DNA of 64,000 bases from Pyronema omphalodes (lineage: Eukaryota; Ascomycota; Pezizomycetes; Pezizales; Pyronemataceae): contig JAJJXM010000018.1 in the NCBI GenBank assembly GCA_024516155.1, positions 434,001 to 498,000 on the forward strand, written 5' to 3'. A program made the position numbers and the translations under genes. Shown one piece after another: positions 24,458 to 32,836 of this stretch. Every line of letters starts with the position of its first letter. Position 1 is the first letter of the stretch. The notes beneath the pieces were generated by a model. The model did no database searches. It was not told the origin of the DNA and worked only from the letters and a program-made list of their open reading frames with translations.

Positions 24458-24968
24458 GAAACAACATGGACAAATTAACTAACGTACCCAATATCCGTAT
24501 TGCATTCCGTCATGAGACTCTTCTCGAGGAACTCTCTATGATTGAGCGCTACGCTACTATTCCCACTGGTTCCACAGCTCTCAAAGCCGTAGCGGAGGCT
24601 AATGCCACTGGAACAAGTTACAACTGGGGCCGCTGGACCTGCATCGCCGACAGATTTTGCAATCCCGAGCCCAGCCCTACCTATGCCCGGCCATGGCACT
24701 AGGACTAGGACGTCCTGGAAGTCCCGCCACGTCAATGGTGACAAATGCAGGAGGCGCAGCGGGTATGGATATTAGAAGTAAAGCCGTGACCAGATACCAG
24801 ACTGGAAATAGTGAGGTGCACCATCCTCCCCATGGTGCTACTCATGGAAGTGGTTTGATGGGAAGTGAACCTAGGGTTTGGCCGGGTGTCATTAGTTCTA
24901 GCTTGAAGAGACAGAGTTCTATGCATGAGAGTGATAGAAAACCGGAGGCGGATGGTCATCATCATTAG
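24458..24968 (+). pseudogene. Unrecognised frame-broken coding remnant
   Basis: A possible acceptor (GTTGTTGCAG, ending at 24457) is followed by a frame from ATG 24466 to 24702 (MDKLTNVPNIRIAFRHETLL...), and an overlapping second frame runs 24657-24968 (…MALGLGRPGSPATSMV… ending ADGHHH). Both are protein-like in composition, but no clean splice joins them, and no upstream exon with a start was identified. It could be an exon pair with an atypical intron or a frameshifted remnant. No family recognised. Confidence 0.3.
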
Positions 24969-25103
24969 AGAGTTATAGCGCTTGGTATGAAATTAGAGAA
25001 GAAGTGGGTGGTTGGAATGGTATAGAGTAAAGAGATAGAGGGAATGAAGTGGTATGGGAAATACGGAATGTAGAGTTGGAATATGGTAGTTATGTGTTTA
25101 CGA

Positions 25104-25235
25104 CATCATACATGTAGAGAGTTGTGGAGGCTACTTTGCTTTGTTTTTTGTTTGTTGGCTTATTAGATGATTTTTCATCTTTGCTTCTAGGTCCACATAT
25201 ACAATACAATTTATTTATGATGCTTATGGTATCCA
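25104..25235. repeat. Diverged duplicate segment, copy A
   Basis: Aligns to 28803-28940. Shared blocks include GTAGAGAGTTGTGG, CTACTTTGCTTT, ACAATTTATTTATG and a TATGG-ATC end. Identity by eye is roughly 70 percent with indels. Confidence 0.6.
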
Positions 25236-25440
25236 TCATAATATTTATGATCTTCAGGATATTTAACTATCAAAATACCCCCCATCTTCTTTTGCATTCA
25301 AATATTTCTTCCCGTGGGGAATATTTCCGTAGCCATAACTACAACCATAGCAAAACTGAGCTTTGCAAAGCATCAATGGACTCATGTGGACCCGTGCATG
25401 CATATTCACAGTAGCTGGGCTTGAGGTGTGTGTGTGTGTT

Positions 25441-25465
25441 GGGGGGGGGGGGGGGGGGGGGGGGG

Positions 25466-25513
<48 letters not shown>
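25441..25513. repeat. 26-nt G run followed by (AG)n
   Basis: Bases 25441-25466 are uninterrupted G, followed by AGGG and about 21 AG dinucleotides. The whole tract is purine-only on the plus strand. Confidence 0.9.
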
Positions 25514-25518
<5 letters not shown>

Positions 25519-25919
25519 GTGTCATCACAAATTGGGGGTTCAAGACCGAGGATAGATTCATGGTGAGGTTAAGCATGCTGTATCACTCGGTCTTCGGAAC
25601 ATTTCGCAGGTCAGGTAGAGTAGAGATGTTTTAGTGTTTCCTGAAGGATGTAGAAACTTTTGATGTCAATGCAATATAGTGGGGTTTTAATGGTGTTTAT
25701 GATATTTAATTATATACTTCTTTGAGTTATAGAAACATACTCCATACTCCATACTCCATATACTCATATTACAAGCCAAGTTCACACCTGAGGAGCAATC
25801 ATCCGAACCCATCTATTTTTGCTGCTTGCTGCATCTTCTAAGCTATTAAAATTCGGAGATTGGATATAGTATACAAGCAAGTTAGAAGCAAAGGTAGTTG
25901 CTAGTTAAGTTTCTCCTAA

Positions 25920-26577
25920 TCATGGCTCAAGTGAGCTAATCATGCGTTTACTGAAATCTTCGACTCCAGAAACTACAATATCAACCAACCGCTCCAGAGT
26001 CTCATGTTCCACTATGGGGAATAATAAGCATCGACAGAGTATAGTCGAAATAAAATGCTTCCTCAGTTGGAGCATTGGAGATACAGGCGGTGAAATAAGA
26101 TCCGGAACTATCGATTGTCTGGGGGATACTGTTGCACTTGCGGGCTGGGAATGTCTTTTTGATGCCAGAATGTGCCGATTTGATGTGGTTTCAATGACAC
26201 TTGTTGGATGAGGGGAGAATCGTCGGACGTTGACATTGACTTGAGGACCAACTCGCTCTCCGTCATTGGAATGGAAGAGTTGCTGATAAGGTCCAAGTTC
26301 CAATACCAGCTATATTTCGGATAGCCAGAAACATAGCATTGTCACCTCCGTGAAGAACCACTGTACGTTGCCGTCTCGTGAAATCTAAACCATCGAACCC
26401 GGTTGTCTGAGATGAAGGGACAGGCGAAACCGTTCGCGTCCTTCTTAGCGGCGGCTGTTGATGCCGTGCATTTGAAGTCGGCGGTCGTAAGCTCCGATTA
26501 GACAGTGTACCAGGACGATTAGCTCTCGGTGTAGTGATCGGACAGTTTAATCCAGAGAGAGCCTGGAGGGAGTCTTT
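25920..26577 (-). pseudogene. Frame-broken minus-strand gene, copy B of the 24.0-kb family
   Basis: A minus-strand frame is open from 26577 to 26263 without an ATG at its start. It reads protein-like sequence including CPITTPRANRPGTLSNR, RRTRTVSP and TVVLHGGDNAMFLAIRNIAG. A second frame (26303-25920, including VGPQVNVNVRRF and LERLVDIVVSGVEDF) continues the coding-like sequence after a shift in the 26263-26303 overlap. The 5' part corresponds to the 23.84-24.11 kb copy, but the signal-peptide start of that copy is missing here. Either an intron or a frameshift separates the two frames; decay is more likely. No family recognised. Confidence 0.4.
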
Positions 26578-26920
26578 TTATGTAACGATCCAGACAAGAC
26601 CAACTTATCAGGACAAATGATCGTGTCCGCTAAGCCGTTGCTGTGGTTGGAGAGCTTAACCTAGAGATTGCGGCTTCTATCTCTTCTTTAAATTGGCATC
26701 TTTGATCTCCTCTTGTCTCAAAGCAGCCCTGATCTCCTTGCCTGGATTTCAGTTTTCTTCCCATGTGGGATTAAGAAGGCGGGGAAATCAAATATATCCC
26801 AATCCCGAGTGGGATATTCCAAGAGTTGGATGGGGAGTGGACCGCGGCGGAGTTATTCGCTCCAGGCTCATTGTCGTAGGTGTTGCTGGTGTTACTGGTC
26901 CGTGTTTGGATTTTCGATGT
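26441..26920. repeat. Diverged duplicate unit, copy B
   Basis: Counterpart of 23842-24440 (see there). The shared region extends past the coding part into what would be the promoter (26630-26920), so the duplication was of a gene with its upstream region. Confidence 0.6.
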
Positions 26921-28242
26921 CGAATGCTAATCCAGATGGATCTGGTGAAATTTTTTCTCTGAGTCAACTGTTAGTACCAGGTGCCCCGGAGTAGGAGTGT
27001 AATGATGAGTAGCTTACGTAAGAATGATGAGGCACGATCCAAGTTCATCGTGACAACTAGGTTGCGATGAGTGGTATTCGGTGTCGACAGTGTGCTCTGC
27101 CAATTGACTACCCGCTATCAACTCTTCGATGGTGTGAAACGCCTTCTATCCATTGAAATTAGCATTGATCAATCTCTCACGTCATTTGGTAAGATTGTGA
27201 GACTTACTAAGGCCTATGATAGGCCGTATTTAGTGACGCTGTACCTCAGCGAAGAAGGAGAATTGATATGGTGGCCAACCATTTTTTCCTGCATCTTGAT
27301 ACCATCGTCGGTTAGTATCAGGCGAGAAGGATTAAAGAAACGCCAGTAGACAGGATTCTCTGAATGTTACATACCGAAGGGAGTAAGGTACCTATGTGTA
27401 AATCATTAGCTCTGAGTCCCCTTTGACGACGTGCCACGGCAGAGTGACCAGGAAAGTCGTGTTTATTTGACAGTACGATGCTGAAAGAATTGCTCCAAGT
27501 CGACTGTTCAACCAGGAGTTGGAGATACCTACGGAGGAATTAATGATACCGAGGTCGGTTGAGGGTGAGTCGTGCGTTGTGATTGAGAAGAAGGGAGAAG
27601 GAAGCGGTGGCAGGGCTTTATGTCATGACGCGTTCTGAAATTTGGGGCGGAGCAGTAGGAAACTGGGGGTGTTATAACCACGTGCTTCTCAGTGTGGTCA
27701 GGGACGAATTCTTCGGAGTGGTCAAGTATGTTCAGTCACTTGGACGTCGGTGCATCACGTGCGCCTACAGCAGCACAGCGGAAGGCATCACAGAAAATCA
27801 CCTCGTTTTAATACATTTCCTGTGAGCCGGTTTTGCGGCGCAATTAACAGGATGTAGCCTCCGACTCTGGCTCAACTTCGGCATACCCTTCAGAACAAAA
27901 CCGTGTCATAGTCACAGATGCTGTACAGTATTACTCAAGTTGCGATGCTTCTCACGAGTCACAACGGGCATGTAATCGGTGATGAGATTTACATAAAGAA
28001 TATTATATTGCTATGCAAAACAGCAGTTCATTGATTCTTAAAAATCACAATAATTCAGCATCAAATGAGATAATAAGCGGTGTTAGTATGGACAATGGCC
28101 GTATAAAACAATTACCAAATTGCTAACAAACTCCGGATTCGTTCCCCTGTCCTGACAATATAATCTCTGTTTTGTATCCGGTCTTAACCATACAACCTCA
28201 CTCCACTCTTTCTCCCACTGCTCCTTATCACTCCCATAACCC
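26921..28242. other. No gene supported; possible remnants
   Basis: An ORF at 27071-27349 (plus) is moderately protein-like but has no recognised domain. Bases around 27545-27600 (ACCGAGGTCGGTTGAGGGTGA) resemble 30517-30580, another trace of the local duplications. Confidence 0.45.
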
Positions 28243-28806
28243 TTATCTTTTGCGGTTCGGAGGTAAAGTATTATTGCTCTGCATTCCCCACAGAATCGTC
28301 AATGCATTATCTTCGAAAGATTCCGGAGCAATATTACCATCGAATTCTGCGCGGAAATTATTGTAATGGGCCTTTTGAGCCTGGTAACATTTGGCCTCCA
28401 AAATACTTTCGTCGGTAGGGTTGCAAGAAAAGCGGTTCTCAATCTCCTCGTCTAACTTCTCTTTCTCCTGTTGCAACATAAGAAGAGGCTGCATTTCCTC
28501 CTTCAATTCAGCCGGATAAAGCCTATCTTCAATTCTCTCAATATCATAATCGGTCTCATTCTCGACATAGTCATCGGCATACACCCCTTGATAGACTCTG
28601 GCCAATTCTTCAGCATGAGCCGCTTTAGTTGCTTCGACGGCATCATTGGCGTCTAGTAACATGGCTATGATATCTATTTTATGCATAATGCATTCCCTCG
28701 TAGGTATTTGCCCAGCTCGGGAATTGTCGTTTGAATGTGAAATAAACTTCTCTTGGTATGAGGTGGCATGTAAGGCTCGAGTTGGAACATCATAAATGTG
28801 GTTCAC
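28243..28806 (-). CDS. Lineage-specific hypothetical protein, 187 aa
   Basis: An uninterrupted minus-strand frame with balanced composition, starting MNHIYDVPTRALH. The centre (about 55-135) is acidic and helical, with LARVYQGVYADDYVENETDYD and LKEEMQPLLMLQQEKEKLDEE-type coiled-coil periodicity (each stretch is longer in the protein; only part is given). The C-terminal part contains YNNFRAEFDGNIAPESFEDN. No signal peptide, membrane segment or enzyme motif is present. It lies inside the block of decayed duplicates, and the DNA just before its start resembles 25.1 kb, so it may be the intact member of a local family. Function unknown. Confidence 0.55.
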   Translation of the reverse strand: MNHIYDVPTRALHATSYQEKFISHSNDNSRAGQIPTRECIMHKIDIIAMLLDANDAVEATKAAHAEELARVYQGVYADDYVENETDYDIERIEDRLYPAELKEEMQPLLMLQQEKEKLDEEIENRFSCNPTDESILEAKCYQAQKAHYNNFRAEFDGNIAPESFEDNALTILWGMQSNNTLPPNRKR

Positions 28807-28940
28807 GATGTGTAGAGAGTTGTGGAATCTACTTTGCTTTTTGTAAGTTGGTTCATTATATGATTGTCTTTGCTTTTAAGCCTGTTTTTTTATATGAATG
28901 AAACACAATTTATTTATGGTGTTTGGGATACTTATGGCAT
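28803..28940. repeat. Diverged duplicate segment, copy B
   Basis: Counterpart of 25104-25235. It sits immediately upstream of the minus-strand start at 28806 and could include that gene's promoter. Confidence 0.6.
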
Positions 28941-29107
28941 CTAACTTGTGTGTGGTATTGAACGAGATACCATGTGTGCACTGGATGAGGAAGAGGATGA
29001 TCACGAGGATGAGGGCATTAATTGTTTTCTGCTGTAATATTTCTTCTGAACAACAGGTTTTAAGCATCAACAAAACATCATCAAAAACAACACCTCCTAG
29101 TCCATCT

Positions 29108-29390
29108 GTTGTTGCAGTTGTTGCAGTTGTTGCAGTTGTTGCAGTTGTTGCAGTTGTTGCAGTTGTTGCAGTTGTTGCAGTTGTTGCAGTTGTTGCAGTT
29201 GTTGCAGTTGTTGCAGTTGTTGCAGTTGTTGCAGTTGTTGCAGTTGTTGCAGTTGTTGCAGTTGTTGCAGTTGTTGCAGTTGTTGCAGTTGTTGCAGTTG
29301 TTGCAGTTGTTGCAGTTGTTGCAGTTGTTGCAGTTGTTGCAGTTGTTGCAGTTGTTACAGTTGTTGCAGTTGTTGCAGTTGTTGCAGTTG
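29108..29390. repeat. (GTTGTTGCA)31 coding-length minisatellite
   Basis: About 31 near-perfect 9-bp units, with only one visible variant (GTTGTTACA). The unit length is a multiple of three and contains no stop codon in any frame, so all six frames are open through it. On the minus strand it lies within an ORF (29436-28876) that begins MGLLKFLIDTDTRLE and then encodes (TTA)n. The start of that ORF resembles another minus-strand start at 30111. Whether it is translated is unknown. Confidence 0.9.
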
Positions 29391-29399
29391 TTTCTAAAC

Positions 29400-29500
29400 G
29401 AGTATCAGTATCGATTAAGAATTTAAGCAGCCCCACCCTAGGCCTCCCTCAGAATTCTGGTCGAGACTTACTATTTAGCACCACGCCAAAAAACGCAACC
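29400..29500 (-). repeat. Diverged duplicate, copy A (gene start region)
   Basis: Aligns to 30078-30175. Shared features include GATTAAG-ATT near the start, GACTTAC-CTATTTA, and CCAAAAAACGC. On the minus strand both contain an ATG followed by related residues: MGLLKFLIDTDTR here, MGRVFESLISTNTK at 30111. Confidence 0.6.
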
Positions 29501-29634
29501 GTTGTTGTTGTTGCTGTTGCTCCCTTTAGGAAGTTGACGGATGCTAACAATGTTCGCTCTAATTAAAGGGTATATCCGGACGGTGGTGTGGTTGAAGAGA
29601 TTAACCCAGAAGTTGAAATTTTATTGTGTTTTCT

Positions 29635-29862
29635 TCAGCCAGCATTAAAATGTTGTTGTTGCTGCTGTTTCTGTGCGTTCCTGGGCAAAGGAGTGGTTTG
29701 TGCTAAGAGGAAGTTTCGGGTGTAGTGAGATTGTCGGTAAAGCCAGTCCATGAAGGTTGATATGTCAATGACCTCTCGGAATATACCGGAGAGTTGATCG
29801 ACTGCTGAGTTAATTCCTTCCCGTTGCTGTTTTTTTTTATTCGAGGCAGAATACTCTGACAA
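29635..29862 (-). pseudogene. Protein-like remnant with Gln run
   Basis: The minus-strand frame begins MSEYSASNKKKQQREGI, continues through a hydrophobic/aromatic stretch (STFMDWLYRQSHYTRN) and ends KQQQQQHFNAG. It may be a 3' exon of the minus-strand ORF that starts at 30111 (MGRVFESLISTNTK), but the frames between 29862 and 29920 are not clearly joined. No family recognised. Confidence 0.3.
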
Positions 29863-30077
29863 CCGCCACGAGACAGGAAGCTTCCAGCCATCAATGGCTT
29901 AATCCCATGGTTGTATTTTTCAAGTTGGAATTTTGATCCTAGTGGATTCTGTGATAGGCAGAGGCTGCTGGTTCCGGGATCGTCTGAGCTGTGATTTTAT
30001 CCTTCTTTGATGGTTTCTTTCCGGAAACCCGACGTTTGAATTGCCTCTCGGTAGTTGGACTAATCCATCTTTTGTGT

Positions 30078-30175
30078 TAGTACTGATTAAGGATTCAAAC
30101 ACCCTGCCCATTCTCCCCCAGGATTGTGGTTAAGACTTACACTATTTAATACCGCCCAAAAAACGCGGCAAGTGT
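30078..30175 (-). repeat. Diverged duplicate, copy B (gene start region)
   Basis: Counterpart of 29400-29500. The minus-strand ORF starting at 30111 (MGRVFESLISTNTK) is 63 codons long and lacks the TTA repeat found in copy A. Confidence 0.6.
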
Positions 30176-31390
30176 TGAATTGGTTTACACCTCTTCTTGT
30201 GAAAGGAGCATTGTAGGGGTTGATGTTGTATCGTCTACTGTGAACTATTAGTACCAATGGCGAATCGAGAAAATCCAAAAGAATAGAACAATACATACTG
30301 AAAGCCATAGGATATCCGTAAAGCAATAACGTCGATCATAAAAGAGTGTACTTATCGATAGCCTTAACGAATCCGAATCCGTATCACCATATATTAGCAA
30401 TTCCTGCGTGATGGTTGTTATGTTATCCAGCCATGACATCAGGAGAATCTTAATGCTTTGCTGTGATTATTTGCATTTGATTCGACTGTCAATTATTGAT
30501 TGTTGATCCGTATGGATTTGATACCGGAGTCGGTTGATGATAATGAGTCGCGTGTTGTGATGCGGAGGAATGAAGGAGGAAGATGAAGCGGGGTGGTGGG
30601 CTCTGAATCGTTCAGACGCACTTTGATTGTGGCTGTGCTTGGTAGGGGGGTTGTCACAAGGAGAGGGTTGAGAGCCTGTGATAAATTCCTGGCAGGGTTG
30701 AGCATGTTGTATCACTCAGTTCCGGGCGTCCTTTGAGCAGCAGAGACTTCTTGGTGTTTGTAAATGGCACAGGAAAGATATCATGGTTTTTAGTCAGTCG
30801 GCTTTGTAGGATGACGATAAAACCAGTTCCGATTTATAATTCATTCCCTAAATGTCTTGTTCTTATGGTTGGCAGTGCTTTGGGATAAATTGGAGTAGAA
30901 AGAGGATGAATATTGAGGCGATGAATCAATGGATTTTGACATTGTTATTGGCCCTCAATCCATTCGAGGAGTAACCTTCCTCAGGAGCTAACTTTTCAGC
31001 TTACTTGGATATTTTTCGTAAGCTTCTACTTCTAACGTCGTTCATATTCAAATTTCTTATCATGGGAGTATGGTAGATGGATAGAGTGGACGAAGTTTTA
31101 GGGAGTCTGGGGTAGTGTTTTATAAATCATGTAAAATATTCAATAATGAATGGGGCATTATTCAAGTGGTCTGATGTATGTCATTACAACGTATACAGGA
31201 AAAAACAAGGGGACGGAGGCTTTAGCGGCCTGGGTTCCATTGCTAAAGATAATGACCTGGAGCTTTTATGGAGAAGCCTCTTACACCTGGAAAATGCCAG
31301 TGAGTGGTATCTAATACGGGTAAGCTTAATTAAGATCTTACTGTAATCGTAGCCAAGGGGAACATTTCTAGCAACTGAAGGGAGTGAGAG
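30176..31390. other. No gene supported; duplication traces
   Basis: Bases 30680-30760 (GGTTGAGCATGTTGTATCAC...) resemble 25570-25630 (GGTTAAGCATGCTGTATCAC...). An ORF at 31146-31346 (plus, MNGALFKWSDVCHYN...) is protein-like but isolated, with no recognised domain. Confidence 0.45.
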
Positions 31391-31443
31391 ATTTGATTTG
31401 ATTTGATTTTCTTGAACGTTCCCAACCTTAAGGTTATGACGTA
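31391..31443 (+). repeat. Dispersed ~55-bp element, copy 2 of 3
   Basis: Reads ATTTGATTTGATTTGATTTT, CTTGAACGTTCCCAACC, then TTAAGGTTATGACGTA. Apart from a 7-nt difference it matches the reverse complement of 16702-16758. Confidence 0.85.
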
Positions 31444-31650
31444 TGCTACAGTCTATTTACATTTCGAGGCTCCAGCTGTTACCTTGGAGTCTCGCTGGGA
31501 TCCGCCCCAGAGCGTACTTCATTTCTTGGGCCTGTTGCCACCTCTCTTCCTTCTGCTGGTTTTCATTCTCGTCGTTACATTTTGGAGCCCTGTTTGCTCT
31601 TTTCCCTCCCGGAACTCTCACTCTACCCTCTCACTTCGTTGTTCGTACCC
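31441..31650 (-). repeat. Dispersed ~200-bp coding remnant, copy 2
   Basis: Aligns to 1250-1455. Shared blocks include TCTCGCTGGGA, CCCAGAGCGTAC, TCTTGGGCCTGTTG and GGAGCCCTGTTTGCTCTTT. On the minus strand both encode a K-R-A-N-R-A-P segment and, further on, S-Q-R-D. It abuts the 31391-31443 element. Confidence 0.75.
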
Positions 31651-31690
31651 TATCTTTGCTCTCTTCTGCTCTCCTCTGCCTTCCCATGCT

Positions 31691-31805
31691 CTCCTCGCCT
31701 CTCCTCTTCTCTCCTCGCCTCTCCTCTTCTCTCCTCGCCTCTCCTCTTCTCTCCTCGCCTCTCCTCTTCTCTCCTCGCCTCTCCTCTTCTCTCCTCGCCT
31801 CTCCT
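31691..31805. repeat. 20-bp polypyrimidine tandem repeat
   Basis: About 5.75 copies of CTCCTCGCCTCTCCTCTTCT. The plus strand is pure pyrimidine except for the regular G, giving strong strand asymmetry. All long ORFs here are by-products. Confidence 0.9.
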
Positions 31806-32225
31806 AAGGGAGTGAGAGATAACATATGCGTCGAATAAGTACTTGGGCGGGGTATCTTTGGAAATTTGTTTGGGGACCACTTGGGATGATGGGGATAAGT
31901 GCGAATGCATTCCAAGGTTTTAGGCTTGACAAATATAGGTGGTTAGTAAATCTCAAAGTGTCTACGGTAGAACTGAACTTACGTTAAAAGAAAAGTTTAC
32001 AAGTCGATGAGAGGCTGCGCCGATGATGTGCGTCGATGCTCTGCGCGTGATTTTTCAGCCTACTTGCAGTTGCATCAAAACTACAGGTATATCACAGTCT
32101 ACTCTATCGATCCTTCAAGTTCATGTTTCGTTGTTGTAAATCATGATTTATTTCTTGGTTCAACTAAGCATACGCATTCAAAACAAGAGAGATGATGTAA
32201 GAAAGAAAGAAGATAGCATTATATT
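31806..32225. other. Intergenic, no gene seen
   Basis: No convincing ORF; unique-looking sequence between two repeat blocks. Confidence 0.5.
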
Positions 32226-32379
32226 CCACGACTTGAATACCAACTCGATACTCTTTTAGCTATTTCGCAGGAGACCGAGCCCTTATATGGCGTAGGGTTC
32301 CATGATTGTCCTGTATGAGGATTCAAATTTGTCCGCAGGCCCCAATAGGAAGATGGGAATGATAATGGGTAGTCAGACA
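32226..32379 (-). repeat. ~150-bp unit, copy 1 of 3 (coding-like on minus)
   Basis: Contains GCCCTTATATGGCGTAGGG, GGAAGATGGGAATGATAATG and CTTGAATACCAACTCG. On the minus strand an ORF at 32413-32219 reads LSFPSSYWGLR, then NPHTGQSWNPTPYKG. Copies 2 and 3 keep the same residues for a stretch (NPHVGQSWSPTPYKG), suggesting a duplicated exon. Confidence 0.85.
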
Positions 32380-32414
32380 GTGCAATATCATCAGTCTGCC
32401 CACCATGCACCATG

Positions 32415-32566
32415 GCGTGACTTCAATACCAATTCGCCAAACTTCGAATCATTTCCCAAGAGACCGGACCCTTATATGGCGTAGGGCTCCATGACTGTCC
32501 TACATGAGGATTCGGATTTTTTTCGGCGAGCCCCGGTAGGAAGATGGGAATGATAATGGCCAGTCA
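32415..32566 (-). repeat. ~150-bp unit, copy 2 of 3
   Basis: Differs from copy 1 by scattered substitutions and an extra T in a T run near 32517-32524. On the minus strand NPHVGQSWSPTPYKG-P-V-S-W-E is still readable. Confidence 0.85.
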
Positions 32567-32685
32567 AGTGGAATGAATCGGCCTTCTGGCAAATCCCTAG
32601 TGCTTCATCAGTATCAAATTTGTTCGAATTGACTGTATAGGTGTATATAACTTACCAGGAAAATAACACCAACCTGACCGACACG

Positions 32686-32836
32686 CCACTGTTTGAATAC
32701 CAATTCAACCCACTTTAATTCATTTCGCAGAAGACCAGACCCTTATATGGCGTAGGGCTCCATGACTGTCCTACATGAGGATTCGGATTTTTTCGGCGAG
32801 CCCCAATAGGAAGATGGGAATGATAATGGACAGTCA
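32686..32836 (-). repeat. ~150-bp unit, copy 3 of 3
   Basis: Closer to copy 2 than to copy 1. The minus strand reads NPHVGQSWSPTPYKG-L-V-F-C-E then a stop. Confidence 0.85.

Noticed and set aside
28898..29566. A 222-codon plus-strand ORF with Val-Val-Ala repeats
   Set aside because: It is open only because the 9-bp repeat has no stops. Its flanks are not protein-like, and the opposite strand has the better gene-start match.
31403..31915. Long ORFs on both strands through the CT repeat
   Set aside because: Produced by the 20-bp tandem repeat; the composition (Leu/Ser/Pro or Arg/Glu only) is that of the repeat.
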